Shown here: positions 26,718 to 36,700 of the stretch, piece by piece | Layout of the letters: each line of letters starts with the position of its first letter | Numbering within the stretch: position 1 is the stretch's first letter | Translations under genes and position numbers: made by a program | From: Psychroserpens sp. Hel_I_66 | GTDB taxonomy: Bacteria > Bacteroidota > Bacteroidia > Flavobacteriales > Flavobacteriaceae | Direction of reading: 5' to 3' | DNA length: 64,000 nt | Assembly: GCF_000799465.1 (NCBI RefSeq) | Contig: NZ_JUGU01000001.1 | Location: forward strand, 2,438,501 to 2,502,500 | The notes under the pieces: model-generated | Database searches by the model: none | What the model was told of the DNA's origin: nothing | Seen by the model: the letters and a program-made list of their open reading frames with translations, nothing else

Positions 26718-27512
26718 CTAATTTACCTTAAATACGATTGGTAAATTGTAAATTACCGATACTGGCTTCTTTCTTTGCAAACCTGGTGTCATTTGAGGAA
26801 TCTTATTCGTGACACGTTCTGCTTCTTTCTCAAGGCTCGGGTGTGGCGCTCTAGTTAAGATTTCAGTAACATTACCATTTTGGTCAATCTTAAACTGAAC
26901 ATTAATTCGCTGTGTACCAGATAACCCTAACTCACTAGCCAAGTCCACATCAAACTTACGTTGTACCAGCTTAGTTATTTTCTCGTTCATACATTTAATG
27001 CGATCATTATTTGAATTCATTTTTTCACAACCTGGATATACTGGTACGATTTCTACTTTATCAAGGTAAACAGGTCCCTCAATGGATGGTTCAGGTTTTA
27101 CCGGATCTTTTACCTTAGTTGGATGTACGGGTTGATCTACCGTTGGAGGATCGGTTGTAACGTCAATACTTTCTATAATTGGGGTTTTGTCATCTACGAT
27201 AATTGGATCCTTAGTAATGCGAATTTGTTTAGTCTTTTTAACTTCAACAACTTTTGGAGCATTTGGTTCAATAACAATAGTTGGTGAAAAAAACGGTTTA
27301 TCCTCAAAGTCGGCTAATACATAATCATCCTCGTAAACTTTATTTTCAAACTTCATCTCAAACAAAGCGTAAGTGCCCAGTAGGCAAAGAATGAGTCCGA
27401 TTTGAAAATACAACGACGAGTTTTTTTGTAAATTTGCATCGTGCTTTTGTGATTTTTGCACTTCTTTATTGCTCTGACCAGCAATATCGTGCGATTTTTT
27501 AAAATCTTTCAT
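26718..27512 (-). CDS. TonB energy transducer (second)
   Basis: A 264-residue TonB with a cytoplasmic N-terminus, one membrane helix (about 32-52, SLYFQIGLILCLLGTYALFEM), a periplasmic Pro/Lys/Val-rich spacer (about 85-145, TDPPTVDQPVHPTKVKDPVK) and a C-terminal TonB domain with YPGCEKMNSNNDRIKCM and SGTQRINVQFKIDQNGNVTEI. It would transmit proton-motive force from ExbBD to outer-membrane receptors. It is a clear paralogue of the TonB just upstream, separated from it by a terminator, so the two are probably expressed independently. Confidence 0.92.
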   Translation of the reverse strand: MKDFKKSHDIAGQSNKEVQKSQKHDANLQKNSSLYFQIGLILCLLGTYALFEMKFENKVYEDDYVLADFEDKPFFSPTIVIEPNAPKVVEVKKTKQIRITKDPIIVDDKTPIIESIDVTTDPPTVDQPVHPTKVKDPVKPEPSIEGPVYLDKVEIVPVYPGCEKMNSNNDRIKCMNEKITKLVQRKFDVDLASELGLSGTQRINVQFKIDQNGNVTEILTRAPHPSLEKEAERVTNKIPQMTPGLQRKKPVSVIYNLPIVFKVN

Positions 27513-27567
27513 AATATTTGATTTATAATGTTAATATTATGATAAAATCACAATAAGCATACCAAAG

Positions 27568-27602
27568 TAAAAATCCCATCTAATTAATTTAGATGGGATT
27601 TT
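27568..27602 (-). terminator. Rho-independent terminator between the two TonB genes
   Basis: AAAATCCCATCT (27570-27581) pairs perfectly with AGATGGGATTTT (27591-27602). Further AT pairs close the loop, and a U-run follows on the minus strand. It lies about 30 bp after the first TonB gene. Confidence 0.88.
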
Positions 27603-27632
27603 GAAATTTTATAATTTTATAATATACTATAA

Positions 27633-28358
27633 CTAGTCTTGTACTTGAAATAAAATTGGTAAAGAATAAGGCACATTAACTGGCTTACCTCTTTGCTTAC
27701 CTGGTTTCATTCTAGGCAATAAACCAATAACACGTTTAGCTTCTTTTTCTAAACCTGGGTGAGGAGCTCTTGCTTGAATTCCAACAATGTTTCCAGTTTT
27801 ATCAATTTTAAATATCACATTAATACGTTGTCTTCCTGATAAACCTAAATCACCAGCTAATTCTGTATTAAATTTCTTACCTACAAATTTAGTGATATTA
27901 TCAGACATACATTGCTTTTTAGCCTCGTTTCCTTTTTCGTTTTCACAACCTGGGAAAATTGGAACATTTTCAATAACGTTGAAAGGCACATCGATGTCCT
28001 CTTCGACTTCAGCTACTTCAATTTCTTCAACCTCAACAATTTCTTCTTGTTGATCAGTTTCAGTAGACTCAATTACAGTCTCTTCAATTTCTTTCTCATC
28101 TTCCACGATTTCAATTTCCTCTGGCACAACTGGTGGTGGAGGTGGTGGTGGTGGTGGAATTATTTTTTGATCAGTAATTGGAATATCTTCTTCTTCAAGA
28201 TCTTCCAAATCTAACTGACCTATATCTATAGCCTCTTTTTCATATGACTTGTAATTAATGGTAATGTAAGTTAATGCCATCATTAAAGCCATACCGACAG
28301 CAAAATACAGCGAACTGTTTCTGCTAACATCTGATTTAATATTTTTTTTAGGTTCCAT
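27633..28358 (-). CDS. TonB energy transducer (first)
   Basis: The product is 241 residues from the ATG at 28358 (MEPKKNIKSDVSRNSSLYF); the upstream ATG at 28394 adds 12 unlike residues. One helix (about 18-36) is followed by a run of nine prolines (IIPPPPPPPPPVVPEE) and an acidic Glu/Val spacer, then a TonB C-terminal domain (FPGCENEKGNEAKKQCM, SGRQRINVIFKIDKTGNIVGI, KPVNVPYSLPILFQV). The acidic spacer differs from the basic one of its paralogue, so the two may bridge differently to ExbBD or receptors. Confidence 0.92.
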   Translation of the reverse strand: MEPKKNIKSDVSRNSSLYFAVGMALMMALTYITINYKSYEKEAIDIGQLDLEDLEEEDIPITDQKIIPPPPPPPPPVVPEEIEIVEDEKEIEETVIESTETDQQEEIVEVEEIEVAEVEEDIDVPFNVIENVPIFPGCENEKGNEAKKQCMSDNITKFVGKKFNTELAGDLGLSGRQRINVIFKIDKTGNIVGIQARAPHPGLEKEAKRVIGLLPRMKPGKQRGKPVNVPYSLPILFQVQD

Positions 28359-28422
28359 GTGCTTAAAAGGTTTTCTGAATGCTAAATTAACCAATTTTTT
28401 GTTAAAAAAGCAAGCTATTATT

Positions 28423-28806
28423 TTATTTTAACTTTAGTTTATTCCTGTAAATTAAGATTAAAGCTGCAAATGCAGCTCCTAATGAATTTGCTAAAACATC
28501 ATATGCATCTAGTGATCTATACGTTGTCATCACATATTGCATTACCTCAATAATAATGCCATAAATAATGATTACCACTGCTGAAATTAGTACAGGATTA
28601 TTCAATTTGTTTACCTTACAATAGTTATAGCCTAATATTGTAAATAAAAAGTAAGCAATAAAATGGTAAATTTTATCATCGAATGAAGAACCAATACTTG
28701 GGATATCATTTAATTTGATAAGACTTCCTACAGATAAAGCAATCGTGTAGACAACCACTAAGGGTAAGGCCCACTTTTTAAGCGTTGATAAGAGCTTTAT
28801 AATCAT
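28423..28806 (-). CDS. VanZ-like membrane protein
   Basis: A 127-residue protein with four membrane helices (about 12-30, 43-60, 70-92, 103-120) and the VanZ-like signature [18 protein letters not shown] followed by [16 protein letters not shown]. The VanZ family includes a teicoplanin-resistance protein, but most members have no known role, and resistance should not be inferred. Its ATG at 28806 lies inside the end of gcvH, giving a 29-bp overlap and implying coupled translation. Confidence 0.88.
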   Translation of the reverse strand: MIIKLLSTLKKWALPLVVVYTIALSVGSLIKLNDIPSIGSSFDDKIYHFIAYFLFTILGYNYCKVNKLNNPVLISAVVIIIYGIIIEVMQYVMTTYRSLDAYDVLANSLGAAFAALILIYRNKLKLK

Positions 28807-29158
28807 CGGCAGATAAAAGGTTATCTATTTCTGAAGCATCAGAAAATTTTACTTTAATCATCCAACCATCTCCATAAGGATCTGTATTCACTTTTTCTGG
28901 ATCGTCCTCTAAACTTTCGTTGAATTCAACAATTTCACCAGATAATGGCAAAAACAAATCGGAAACTGTCTTGACAGCTTCAACAGTGCCAAATACCTCT
29001 TCGATATCTAAGGTTTCATCAACCGATTCAACTTCAACATAAACGATATCCCCAAGTTCTGCTTGTGCAAAATCCGTAATGCCAATCGTAGCTGTATCAC
29101 CTTCTATTTTCACCCATTCGTGATCTTTGGTGTATTTTAAATTTGATGGTATATTCAT
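28778..29158 (-). CDS. gcvH: Glycine cleavage system H protein
   Basis: A 126-residue protein that matches GcvH end to end: [34 protein letters not shown], the lipoylation region [21 protein letters not shown] with the acceptor Lys in AVKTVSD, and [11 protein letters not shown]. The lipoyl arm shuttles the aminomethyl group between the P, T and L proteins. gcvP, gcvT and lpd are not in the window. It follows sprA by 59 bp but has its own promoter-like element. Confidence 0.96.
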   Translation of the reverse strand: MNIPSNLKYTKDHEWVKIEGDTATIGITDFAQAELGDIVYVEVESVDETLDIEEVFGTVEAVKTVSDLFLPLSGEIVEFNESLEDDPEKVNTDPYGDGWMIKVKFSDASEIDNLLSADDYKALINA

Positions 29159-29185
29159 CTTATAAATTAGAATTATGTATGATTA

Positions 29186-29193
29186 CAAATGTA
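29186..29193 (-). promoter_or_regulatory. -7 promoter element of gcvH
   Basis: The minus strand reads TACATTTG, a perfect TAnnTTTG, 28 bp upstream of the gcvH ATG. It lies inside the near-palindrome ATTACAAATGTAAT (29183-29196). I see no TTG at the usual -33 distance, so the call rests on the -7 element and position. Confidence 0.5.
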
Positions 29194-29217
29194 ATTTTTT
29201 TAGATAGTATTTACTAC

Positions 29218-32200
29218 TTAATTTCCAAAATTGTAACGCAACGTAAAACCTGATCTAATTGTCGTTTGAGGAAATGCAGTAGAAATCTCATATTCTGAGA
29301 ATGTATAATCAAAGTAAAAAATTGCAGTAAGGTTTTTAGTAAACGCATAATCTGCAGTGTACTTTAATCCATAAATTGTTTGACCTTGCGTGATTTGGTT
29401 GTTATCAATATCTAAATACCTTATTATGGTTTTATTATTTCTTACTGAAATATCTGCCTTCATATTCAAATCACTTTTTATGACTTGCTTTGGTCCTGCT
29501 AATTTTGATCGAATCCTTAAATCCTTAATACGGTAACCCAAGCCTAAAATATATTCGTGCCCTTGTATTTCGGTTAATAGATTATTATCAAAACTCAAAG
29601 AAAGAATTCTATCCTTTTTCATTTCAGCTAAAATCTTGACCGAGTTTTGCATCTCAAAGTCTAATCTAAATAATGGGCTAAATTGCTCCTCTAAATTGAT
29701 ATTACTGAAAATGGTACGATTTTTAAAGTTACCAGATTGGTCAACAACATCAATTAAATTTGGTTGATCTTCATAAGCTACTCCTCGTTGCAAATCATTT
29801 GGATCTATATCTAGATTTGTTCTAAATTGATTAATGGTATAGCTGGAACGGTAACCGTGAGTCAAAGAAAAACGCTTAAAATTCTTTTTAAACCATTTCA
29901 TTTTCATGAAACCGGTATATTTTAATTGCCAGTTAGGAATTGGTATATCCCTAAATGCAGATAAACTAATTTTATCGGGAGTGGTTCCTTTATATGCTGC
30001 TAAAAACGAAGGTAACAATACAGCTTGGTTGTTTTTGCCAAAACCTAACGGATAACCCTCTGCATCTACATCAAAGTTATCATTACCATAAAATTCTCTC
30101 GCCAATCGCCTTGCGACTACTAACCTATTGGTTCTAAAATCATCAAATGCTTCAGACTGGTTTTCATCACTTTTACTAAAGGCTGTTTTTATTAAAGCGG
30201 TTGAAATATTAAAATTTCCGAAGGCATTCGTAATCAAAGGATTATAATCTAAAACACCGTCTCCATCTAAGTCTTCCACTCTAAAATTTTGCGTTTGGTT
30301 TTCTGAATAAACCCGACCTCCTGTAATGTCTATATTTAAATCTTCTATCAATTCAACATCTGCTGAAATATCAAGAATCCTATTTGTAGTCTCACTGTAT
30401 TGTTGATTAAAATCCTGGAAAACGGTTAGCCATCCATTTCGAGCAGCCAAATCTCTAATATCACTTTGACTACCAAACGTATAACCTAGAGTAGGCTTGA
30501 ATGTCCCTATAAAACCTGGTGTTTTTAAATATCCCGGTAAAAATGTACCATTATTTTCGGTATAATTAATTTGAACTCGTTTTATAGCTGTGACCAAATC
30601 TATGGCTCCATCCAAAATTCTTGAGCCTGCCCCTTTTTTACTATTTGGATTTTGAGGATTTGCTGCCTCATTTGCTTTTCCGTTTTTATCTAAACCTGCT
30701 GGAGTTGGTCGTCTTGCAGCACGGGTATTTTTTTTCTTTTTTGTCAAACCAACATATTTATATAAGGTCTCCATATTAAATGTAGAATTTATATTATGTG
30801 TGTTTGCATTTTGAATAGAATTCCCTAAGTCTGGAATTCCCGGTAAACTGTTATTAATATCCGACCCTTTTTGCCATTGAAAATCACCTGTATATGAATA
30901 CGTTGCACGCATAAAACTCAAAGTTGGAATTTTATATAACGGAATTTCATAATTTACCTGTAACTGCTGGCTTTGAATATTTGGATCGCCCAAATCAAAG
31001 AATCCATCCCAAACATCTAGATTTGGATTTTGCCTACCGTTAATGATATCATCAACAAAATAGTTTCTTACAATATTAGAGTTAGCTGCAGTAAAGTTTA
31101 AGCTCAATGCCTTAGTCAAGTTATAATTGATGGCGTACTGTGAGTTAAAATTATAATTTCTTCGGAAAAGTTCATCCAAACCAATATTGTCACCTACCAA
31201 ATCCACCTCCCTGAATTTCTGTTTATTAAACTGGCGGATGATATCTGTATTTACAGTGAAACTAGTTGGTATTGGGTTGAAATTGAATTCTTTTAAAATC
31301 TTCCAATATTTACCTCTAAATAAAGAATCATTATTTTTAAAAGGCTCAATATTTTTAGGCTCAAAACTATAAGCGTAATTAACTCCAGCTCTTACTTGTT
31401 GGCTCAATGCATTTTCAATTTCAAAATCACGATGCTCCTCTTTATTATAGGAGTAATTGAAAGTTAGATTTTCTACGTCATAAAAACGTGGTTTGGTATC
31501 ACCTGTTCTGTTTTTTCGTACGCCTATAAAATTGATGCTTTTACGCTTTGTATAATCTTCAGATCGTGTTAATACATTTTCTCGCTCTTCAGCTGAGGTT
31601 GCAGCTTCCAGCCTTGCATCTAGTTTTATATCCTTATAAAATTGATCATACTCTGGTGTAATGGTTTGCTCTCCAATGGCATAGTTAAATGGCAATTGAA
31701 TACCCCATTTTTTTGGCAACAACTGTCCTAAATTAACATTCGTAACGACATCGTATTGCTCAACATCTTCTCTACTTCTCTCATTTGGTCTTTGCTCTAC
31801 AGAACCAAAACCAATTGTGCTTTTTCTTCCTGTTGCACTTACGTTTGCAAAATCTGCAAGATTTGTATCCATCGCTGCAACTGCTGCCCAACCACCTTCG
31901 TTATCAAGGTCTGAAAGGCGCAATTCATTAAACCATATTTCACCACAGGCATTCATACCTGATTGGCCTGGATTTTTTATACCTACCATCAACACCCTTA
32001 CATCACCAAAATTAGGATTACCCTTGATAGCTACCCTTTGCACTTTTTCTGTGCCTGTTGGAGGATAGGCATCAAATTCACCAACCTCGGTAAGTTGATC
32101 TCCAACAACATCATAAAATGTTGGTTCAATATTCGCTAGCGTACCATTTGCAATACCTAAGGATTTTATCTGCTCTAAAACATCTAATTTGATATTGATT

Positions 32201-35200
32201 TCATTTTCTTCTGGCCAAACGGTTTCTGGTGAAGATAATCCAGAAGAGACCGTAAGAGGCACTTCAATTTGGTAATAATTTTGTGTAAAATCATTTCCCA
32301 TACGGATAAACCCTACCAAATCTCCATCATTTAGTGATCCTGTCTCTCCATCTTCTGCATGAATAAACATACGCAACTTGTTATACTGTCGCATGTCTAC
32401 ATTTATGTTTTTGAATACACCACGAGAATCTTCTGGTTCTAACTCACAAACTTCCAATTGTAGGGACTGTTCGTTTTGTCTTATAATATTGTTGTTGTTA
32501 TTAAGTTGTTCTAAAACGACGCCTGGAGGTAATACATAATTTCCATCATTTTGTTGTAAACCAACTACACCAACGGTGAATTCTGTATCTGTATCTCCAT
32601 CGTTATTTGGTTCATCATCTAAAGTCAACGTGTAACGTCTCCAGTCACTGCGAACTAAATCTAAGGTCGCAAAACGCATCACTGTTCGCTCTGCGAAATC
32701 TGTTAAAAACAAACGTGCAAATCGAACCGATCTAATATCTGAAATACCACCAATAGCTTCCGTAGGTTCAGAAATTGGAATTCTAAACTGGTAATAAGTT
32801 ACTGTTGCAGATTGACCATTTGGCAAGTTGACCACTCGATCTTTAATATCATTAATTTGTGGATTATTTATATTTAATGTGTTTGGATCAATTTCTACTT
32901 CATATTGAAAGTAGCTATCAATTGTATTCATTGTATTATCCCTATTGATATCCTCAACATCTGGTTGTGGAGTAGATCCACGATTGGTGTCTGTAAATAC
33001 ATCTGGCGAGTTACCTTGTTGGCCATTATATTGCTTGTAGCGGTCAAAAATATTACCTTCAGTATTTAAATAGTATAAATAGTTATCTTTTGAAGGGTCA
33101 TCTCCAAAACCACCACCAAATTGTGCCAACTCTTCAACATCATCATATCCATCATATCCAACATCCTGGTTGGCGCGCTCTTCACCTCCTGTAGAAAATG
33201 TATAAATCAAAGATTGATTTCTTGGTACTACAGTTTGAAAAGCTGTAGCTGGAAGTAATGGTGTAATGTTTCCATCTTCCGGAAGGCCATTTTCATACTG
33301 CTTTTTACCATCTTTTAATACATCTTCGGAAATGTTACCTAAATTGATAAATAGCTTTCCTGGAGATGAACCAGGTATTGTATTTCCGTCATCATCCATA
33401 AACGGATTCATCAACCAAAACTCAATGTATTCCACATTGGCTTGTTCAAAATCTGTAGAGGTGATCTGTCTCGTAATTCCCGCCCAACTATCTGATGCGG
33501 TAAGCCCACTTACAGCATCTGGCTCAAAATTATATGGACCTCTTTCCGTAGGGTAATACACTAAATCCAGTGTGTTGATTATTGTACTTTGACCTTGTGC
33601 TATATCAATCTCTGGGAATACCTCATCGATAAATACACGCCTGGTATATAAATCTGAAACATCATCGTCACTAATATCTCCCGGACGTTGATTGCTATAA
33701 AATATAGGGTCAATAGTGTACCAGTTTAAGAATGCTCTATCAAATCCGTTTTGAATCCCATTAGCATCTTCATCACCAAAACCTGCATAAATTTTACCTA
33801 AATTTCTTGGCCTACTTGATAAAAACCAAGATTGAGGTGACAGTAAATCTATAGCACCTTGTGTCCCTTCAAAATCATCAACGTAAGCAGTGGCTTCGTT
33901 ATTAAAATCGGTACCTTTTGGAGCTCCTGGAGCTAGATATGCAAACTCACCTCTAAACGAAAGATTTGAAGGGGCATCTGTATCTATATTTGGAAGTTTA
34001 TTAACTAATCTCGTAAAAAATGGAACTTCAGTAGAATAGTTTCCATTAAAACCAAAAATTGTATTATTGATTGGCTCTGTGTTGTAATTTGCTTTTTGTG
34101 TTATTGGCCTCTCACTTAAATTTAATAATGTTGCACCAACTACAAAGTTCTCATTGAATTGATGCTCCACATTTATTCCTGTGAAACGACGTGTTTGTTG
34201 ACCAAATACTGCATTATTTTCTACGGAAACATTAATTGGTATATTAGATGATTTCAACGCCTCGTCAATAATGTAAACACGACCTATTTGGTAATTTACC
34301 GTATAATCCTGACCTTCTACTAACGTTCGACCTCCTGCTGTAACAATTACAGATCCTCTTGGCACATTAAAAGCTCCCAAGGGAATCCCATCGCCTCCCG
34401 AAGATTTATAACGTCCCTTAATTTGGAATTTATTTTTTTCAGCTTCATCCAATGCTGCTGTTTTGGTTTGCTTATAGAGAATATCATATACGTATTTCTC
34501 CTGGTTTAAGTTATAGGGGCTACCCATAACCGGACCATCGTAATTGTAATCTGCCTCATTGTCTATCGCACTACCATCATCATCTAAAATATCAAATAGG
34601 TAACGACCAAAAGGCTCTGTTTTTGTGAATATAATTTTTCCGTTTTGTGTCAAAACCGTGAGACCTGGAACAAAATCAAAAAATCCATCACCACCTAACT
34701 GTGGGTCATTATTAAAGTTTAATCGGTCTAAATGAAATAACTGTATTAATGGTGTATCTACAATTTCTTGATCATCATTAGTATCAAAAGGTGTATTATT
34801 TTCAAATATTGGGAAATTTGTCCCATCAACAGGCACGATATAGTTTAAAGGCGACGTTTCAGTATAAAAAATATTAAGTCTAAAATCTTCTCGATCAAGC
34901 TGAAATGCGCCAGTATCATAAATGTTCTTCATCATTAAATCCCAGATTGGCTGATTGACATCTGTAATTGGACTCTTTAACATTTTAACAATTAAACTTT
35001 GCGTTGTCCCTTCCTGAACGGTTACAAAGTTATCATTGATACCATCTCCATTTACATCTGGACCGTTATCTATAATACCGTCGCCATTTACATCTGAATC
35101 ACCAACATCATTAATGCCATCGCCATCTGTATCTGGACCGTTTTCTATTGTGCCATCTCCTTCTGCATCTGCATCAATAGAGTCTGGAATGTTATCACCG

Positions 35201-36696
35201 TCAATATCGTTACCATCTGAGGTAGAACTTACGCCACCATTTGCAAATTCACCAACTTGGTACACTTCACCACCAATGGTATATTGAAATGCTACTGCAA
35301 GGATTTCGTCATTTAGCAACCTTTGGTTTAAAGATATATAACCTAATTGTTGGCTTAACTGGTAATCTCTTCCTTGCTCTAATTTTCTTGCGTTTTCTAA
35401 TTTTCCGAAGTCAAAACCTTCATTTGCAGGCACCAAAATACCTTGCTCTGCTGTTGTAATGTCTCTAACTGCAGTAGAAAGCAATGAACCTGCTCCACCT
35501 ATATTTGTAGGATCAAAATCATTGTTTCCATTGTCTGGAAACGATCCTGGAGGAACATTTATAAATCCTGCTGGTGGATTTGCAAGACCTATATTATCAT
35601 TAGCTGGATCTGCAGGATCAAAATCTGACTCCCCTAAATCTTGTAAAGCGACGATATTTCTAACGTTTTCTGTTTGGTTACTTCTATTGGTTACCCAAAC
35701 TTCTATACGTGTAACCTGTACATTATTGGCTATATAAGGATAGCGCAACATGGATTGGTCGTACGTATCCCTAAAGTAATGAGACAGGAAATAGTGTCTA
35801 TTTTCGTCATAATCCCTTGCAAAGAATTCAAATTCTTCAACAGTACCACCACCTTCTGCAACGACAGATTGGGACTGGGATTTTTGTTCAGAAAAAATAG
35901 CTGTCACTCTGGTTTTTCCGAATTGTAATTCTGTTTTGACACCAAATAAACTTTGTGCTCCTGTAATTAAAGAACTATTAAGTGGCATACTTACGTTACC
36001 AACTTCAATTTTTCTTACAATATCATCTTCGGTTGGTGTATATTCTAATTTTGTTAATTGCTGAAAATCAAATGTAGATTCGGTATCATAATTAACCGTT
36101 ACCTGTAGTCGTGTACCTACTTTTCCCAGTAAACTTAAACTAATACGTTGATCAAAATCAAAGGTAAAGTTACTTCGGTTTCTTGGCGAGAATGTTGGGT
36201 TGTCCTGTTTTGTAAATAAAATTCCTAAATCTACTTCTGCGGAACCTTGAGGAATCACTTCAATCGTGTTGCCTCCAAAAAGCGTTTCGAAAAACCCAGA
36301 GTTGACGTAAAATTCTGGTAATAGATTTTTTTGCTCTTCTTCTGTACCTTCTTTTTGACCAGCAGCAGCATCAATTTTTTGCTTGTAATATTTTTGTTGT
36401 TGTTCTAATAATACAAGTCTTTGAAATTCCGCAGGTGTTAAAATAATCGGGTAGTTGATATTGAATTTCCCAACGGTTTCAGTATAAATATATCTATCTG
36501 TAATTGGATCGTAAGTATATTTTGATACTATACTTTGAGGATTTGGGATACTTAATCTACCTAAAGAAAATCCTGTTTTAGTAGAATCTTGTTCTATTGG
36601 ATCTGTTTGTGCGTATCCAAAACCGCTAAACAACACTAAAGCAATTATAGATACTAGTCGGTATGATTTTTGTAGCGTATAGTTAGATGTAATCAA
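29218..36696 (-). CDS. sprA: SprA/Sov, outer-membrane translocon of the type IX secretion system
   Basis: A 2,492-residue protein, the size expected of SprA, the giant barrel through which T9SS cargo crosses the outer membrane in gliding Bacteroidota. The signal peptide ends at FSGFGYAQ (residue 30). N-terminal markers include DRYIYTETVGKFNINYP. Many aromatic beta strands and the tail TIRSGFTLRYNFGN fit an outer-membrane barrel. Residues about 490-556 hold a series of DGDGIND-like Asp motifs resembling calcium-binding thrombospondin type 3 repeats. The start is a TTG, five bases after the ruvA stop; no in-frame ATG precedes the signal peptide. Confidence 0.95.
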   Translation of the reverse strand: MITSNYTLQKSYRLVSIIALVLFSGFGYAQTDPIEQDSTKTGFSLGRLSIPNPQSIVSKYTYDPITDRYIYTETVGKFNINYPIILTPAEFQRLVLLEQQQKYYKQKIDAAAGQKEGTEEEQKNLLPEFYVNSGFFETLFGGNTIEVIPQGSAEVDLGILFTKQDNPTFSPRNRSNFTFDFDQRISLSLLGKVGTRLQVTVNYDTESTFDFQQLTKLEYTPTEDDIVRKIEVGNVSMPLNSSLITGAQSLFGVKTELQFGKTRVTAIFSEQKSQSQSVVAEGGGTVEEFEFFARDYDENRHYFLSHYFRDTYDQSMLRYPYIANNVQVTRIEVWVTNRSNQTENVRNIVALQDLGESDFDPADPANDNIGLANPPAGFINVPPGSFPDNGNNDFDPTNIGGAGSLLSTAVRDITTAEQGILVPANEGFDFGKLENARKLEQGRDYQLSQQLGYISLNQRLLNDEILAVAFQYTIGGEVYQVGEFANGGVSSTSDGNDIDGDNIPDSIDADAEGDGTIENGPDTDGDGINDVGDSDVNGDGIIDNGPDVNGDGINDNFVTVQEGTTQSLIVKMLKSPITDVNQPIWDLMMKNIYDTGAFQLDREDFRLNIFYTETSPLNYIVPVDGTNFPIFENNTPFDTNDDQEIVDTPLIQLFHLDRLNFNNDPQLGGDGFFDFVPGLTVLTQNGKIIFTKTEPFGRYLFDILDDDGSAIDNEADYNYDGPVMGSPYNLNQEKYVYDILYKQTKTAALDEAEKNKFQIKGRYKSSGGDGIPLGAFNVPRGSVIVTAGGRTLVEGQDYTVNYQIGRVYIIDEALKSSNIPINVSVENNAVFGQQTRRFTGINVEHQFNENFVVGATLLNLSERPITQKANYNTEPINNTIFGFNGNYSTEVPFFTRLVNKLPNIDTDAPSNLSFRGEFAYLAPGAPKGTDFNNEATAYVDDFEGTQGAIDLLSPQSWFLSSRPRNLGKIYAGFGDEDANGIQNGFDRAFLNWYTIDPIFYSNQRPGDISDDDVSDLYTRRVFIDEVFPEIDIAQGQSTIINTLDLVYYPTERGPYNFEPDAVSGLTASDSWAGITRQITSTDFEQANVEYIEFWLMNPFMDDDGNTIPGSSPGKLFINLGNISEDVLKDGKKQYENGLPEDGNITPLLPATAFQTVVPRNQSLIYTFSTGGEERANQDVGYDGYDDVEELAQFGGGFGDDPSKDNYLYYLNTEGNIFDRYKQYNGQQGNSPDVFTDTNRGSTPQPDVEDINRDNTMNTIDSYFQYEVEIDPNTLNINNPQINDIKDRVVNLPNGQSATVTYYQFRIPISEPTEAIGGISDIRSVRFARLFLTDFAERTVMRFATLDLVRSDWRRYTLTLDDEPNNDGDTDTEFTVGVVGLQQNDGNYVLPPGVVLEQLNNNNNIIRQNEQSLQLEVCELEPEDSRGVFKNINVDMRQYNKLRMFIHAEDGETGSLNDGDLVGFIRMGNDFTQNYYQIEVPLTVSSGLSSPETVWPEENEINIKLDVLEQIKSLGIANGTLANIEPTFYDVVGDQLTEVGEFDAYPPTGTEKVQRVAIKGNPNFGDVRVLMVGIKNPGQSGMNACGEIWFNELRLSDLDNEGGWAAVAAMDTNLADFANVSATGRKSTIGFGSVEQRPNERSREDVEQYDVVTNVNLGQLLPKKWGIQLPFNYAIGEQTITPEYDQFYKDIKLDARLEAATSAEERENVLTRSEDYTKRKSINFIGVRKNRTGDTKPRFYDVENLTFNYSYNKEEHRDFEIENALSQQVRAGVNYAYSFEPKNIEPFKNNDSLFRGKYWKILKEFNFNPIPTSFTVNTDIIRQFNKQKFREVDLVGDNIGLDELFRRNYNFNSQYAINYNLTKALSLNFTAANSNIVRNYFVDDIINGRQNPNLDVWDGFFDLGDPNIQSQQLQVNYEIPLYKIPTLSFMRATYSYTGDFQWQKGSDINNSLPGIPDLGNSIQNANTHNINSTFNMETLYKYVGLTKKKKNTRAARRPTPAGLDKNGKANEAANPQNPNSKKGAGSRILDGAIDLVTAIKRVQINYTENNGTFLPGYLKTPGFIGTFKPTLGYTFGSQSDIRDLAARNGWLTVFQDFNQQYSETTNRILDISADVELIEDLNIDITGGRVYSENQTQNFRVEDLDGDGVLDYNPLITNAFGNFNISTALIKTAFSKSDENQSEAFDDFRTNRLVVARRLAREFYGNDNFDVDAEGYPLGFGKNNQAVLLPSFLAAYKGTTPDKISLSAFRDIPIPNWQLKYTGFMKMKWFKKNFKRFSLTHGYRSSYTINQFRTNLDIDPNDLQRGVAYEDQPNLIDVVDQSGNFKNRTIFSNINLEEQFSPLFRLDFEMQNSVKILAEMKKDRILSLSFDNNLLTEIQGHEYILGLGYRIKDLRIRSKLAGPKQVIKSDLNMKADISVRNNKTIIRYLDIDNNQITQGQTIYGLKYTADYAFTKNLTAIFYFDYTFSEYEISTAFPQTTIRSGFTLRYNFGN

Positions 36697-36700
36697 ATTT

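Noticed and set aside
28423..28806. VanZ-like protein as glycopeptide resistance
   Set aside because: No vanA/vanH/vanX-type genes are nearby, and most VanZ-like proteins are not resistance determinants.
33270..33300. TTCCGGAA and similar near-matches (TTCCGAC, ATCGGAA, GCGGAA) as more copies of the over-represented word
   Set aside because: They differ within the core, so I left them out of the count.
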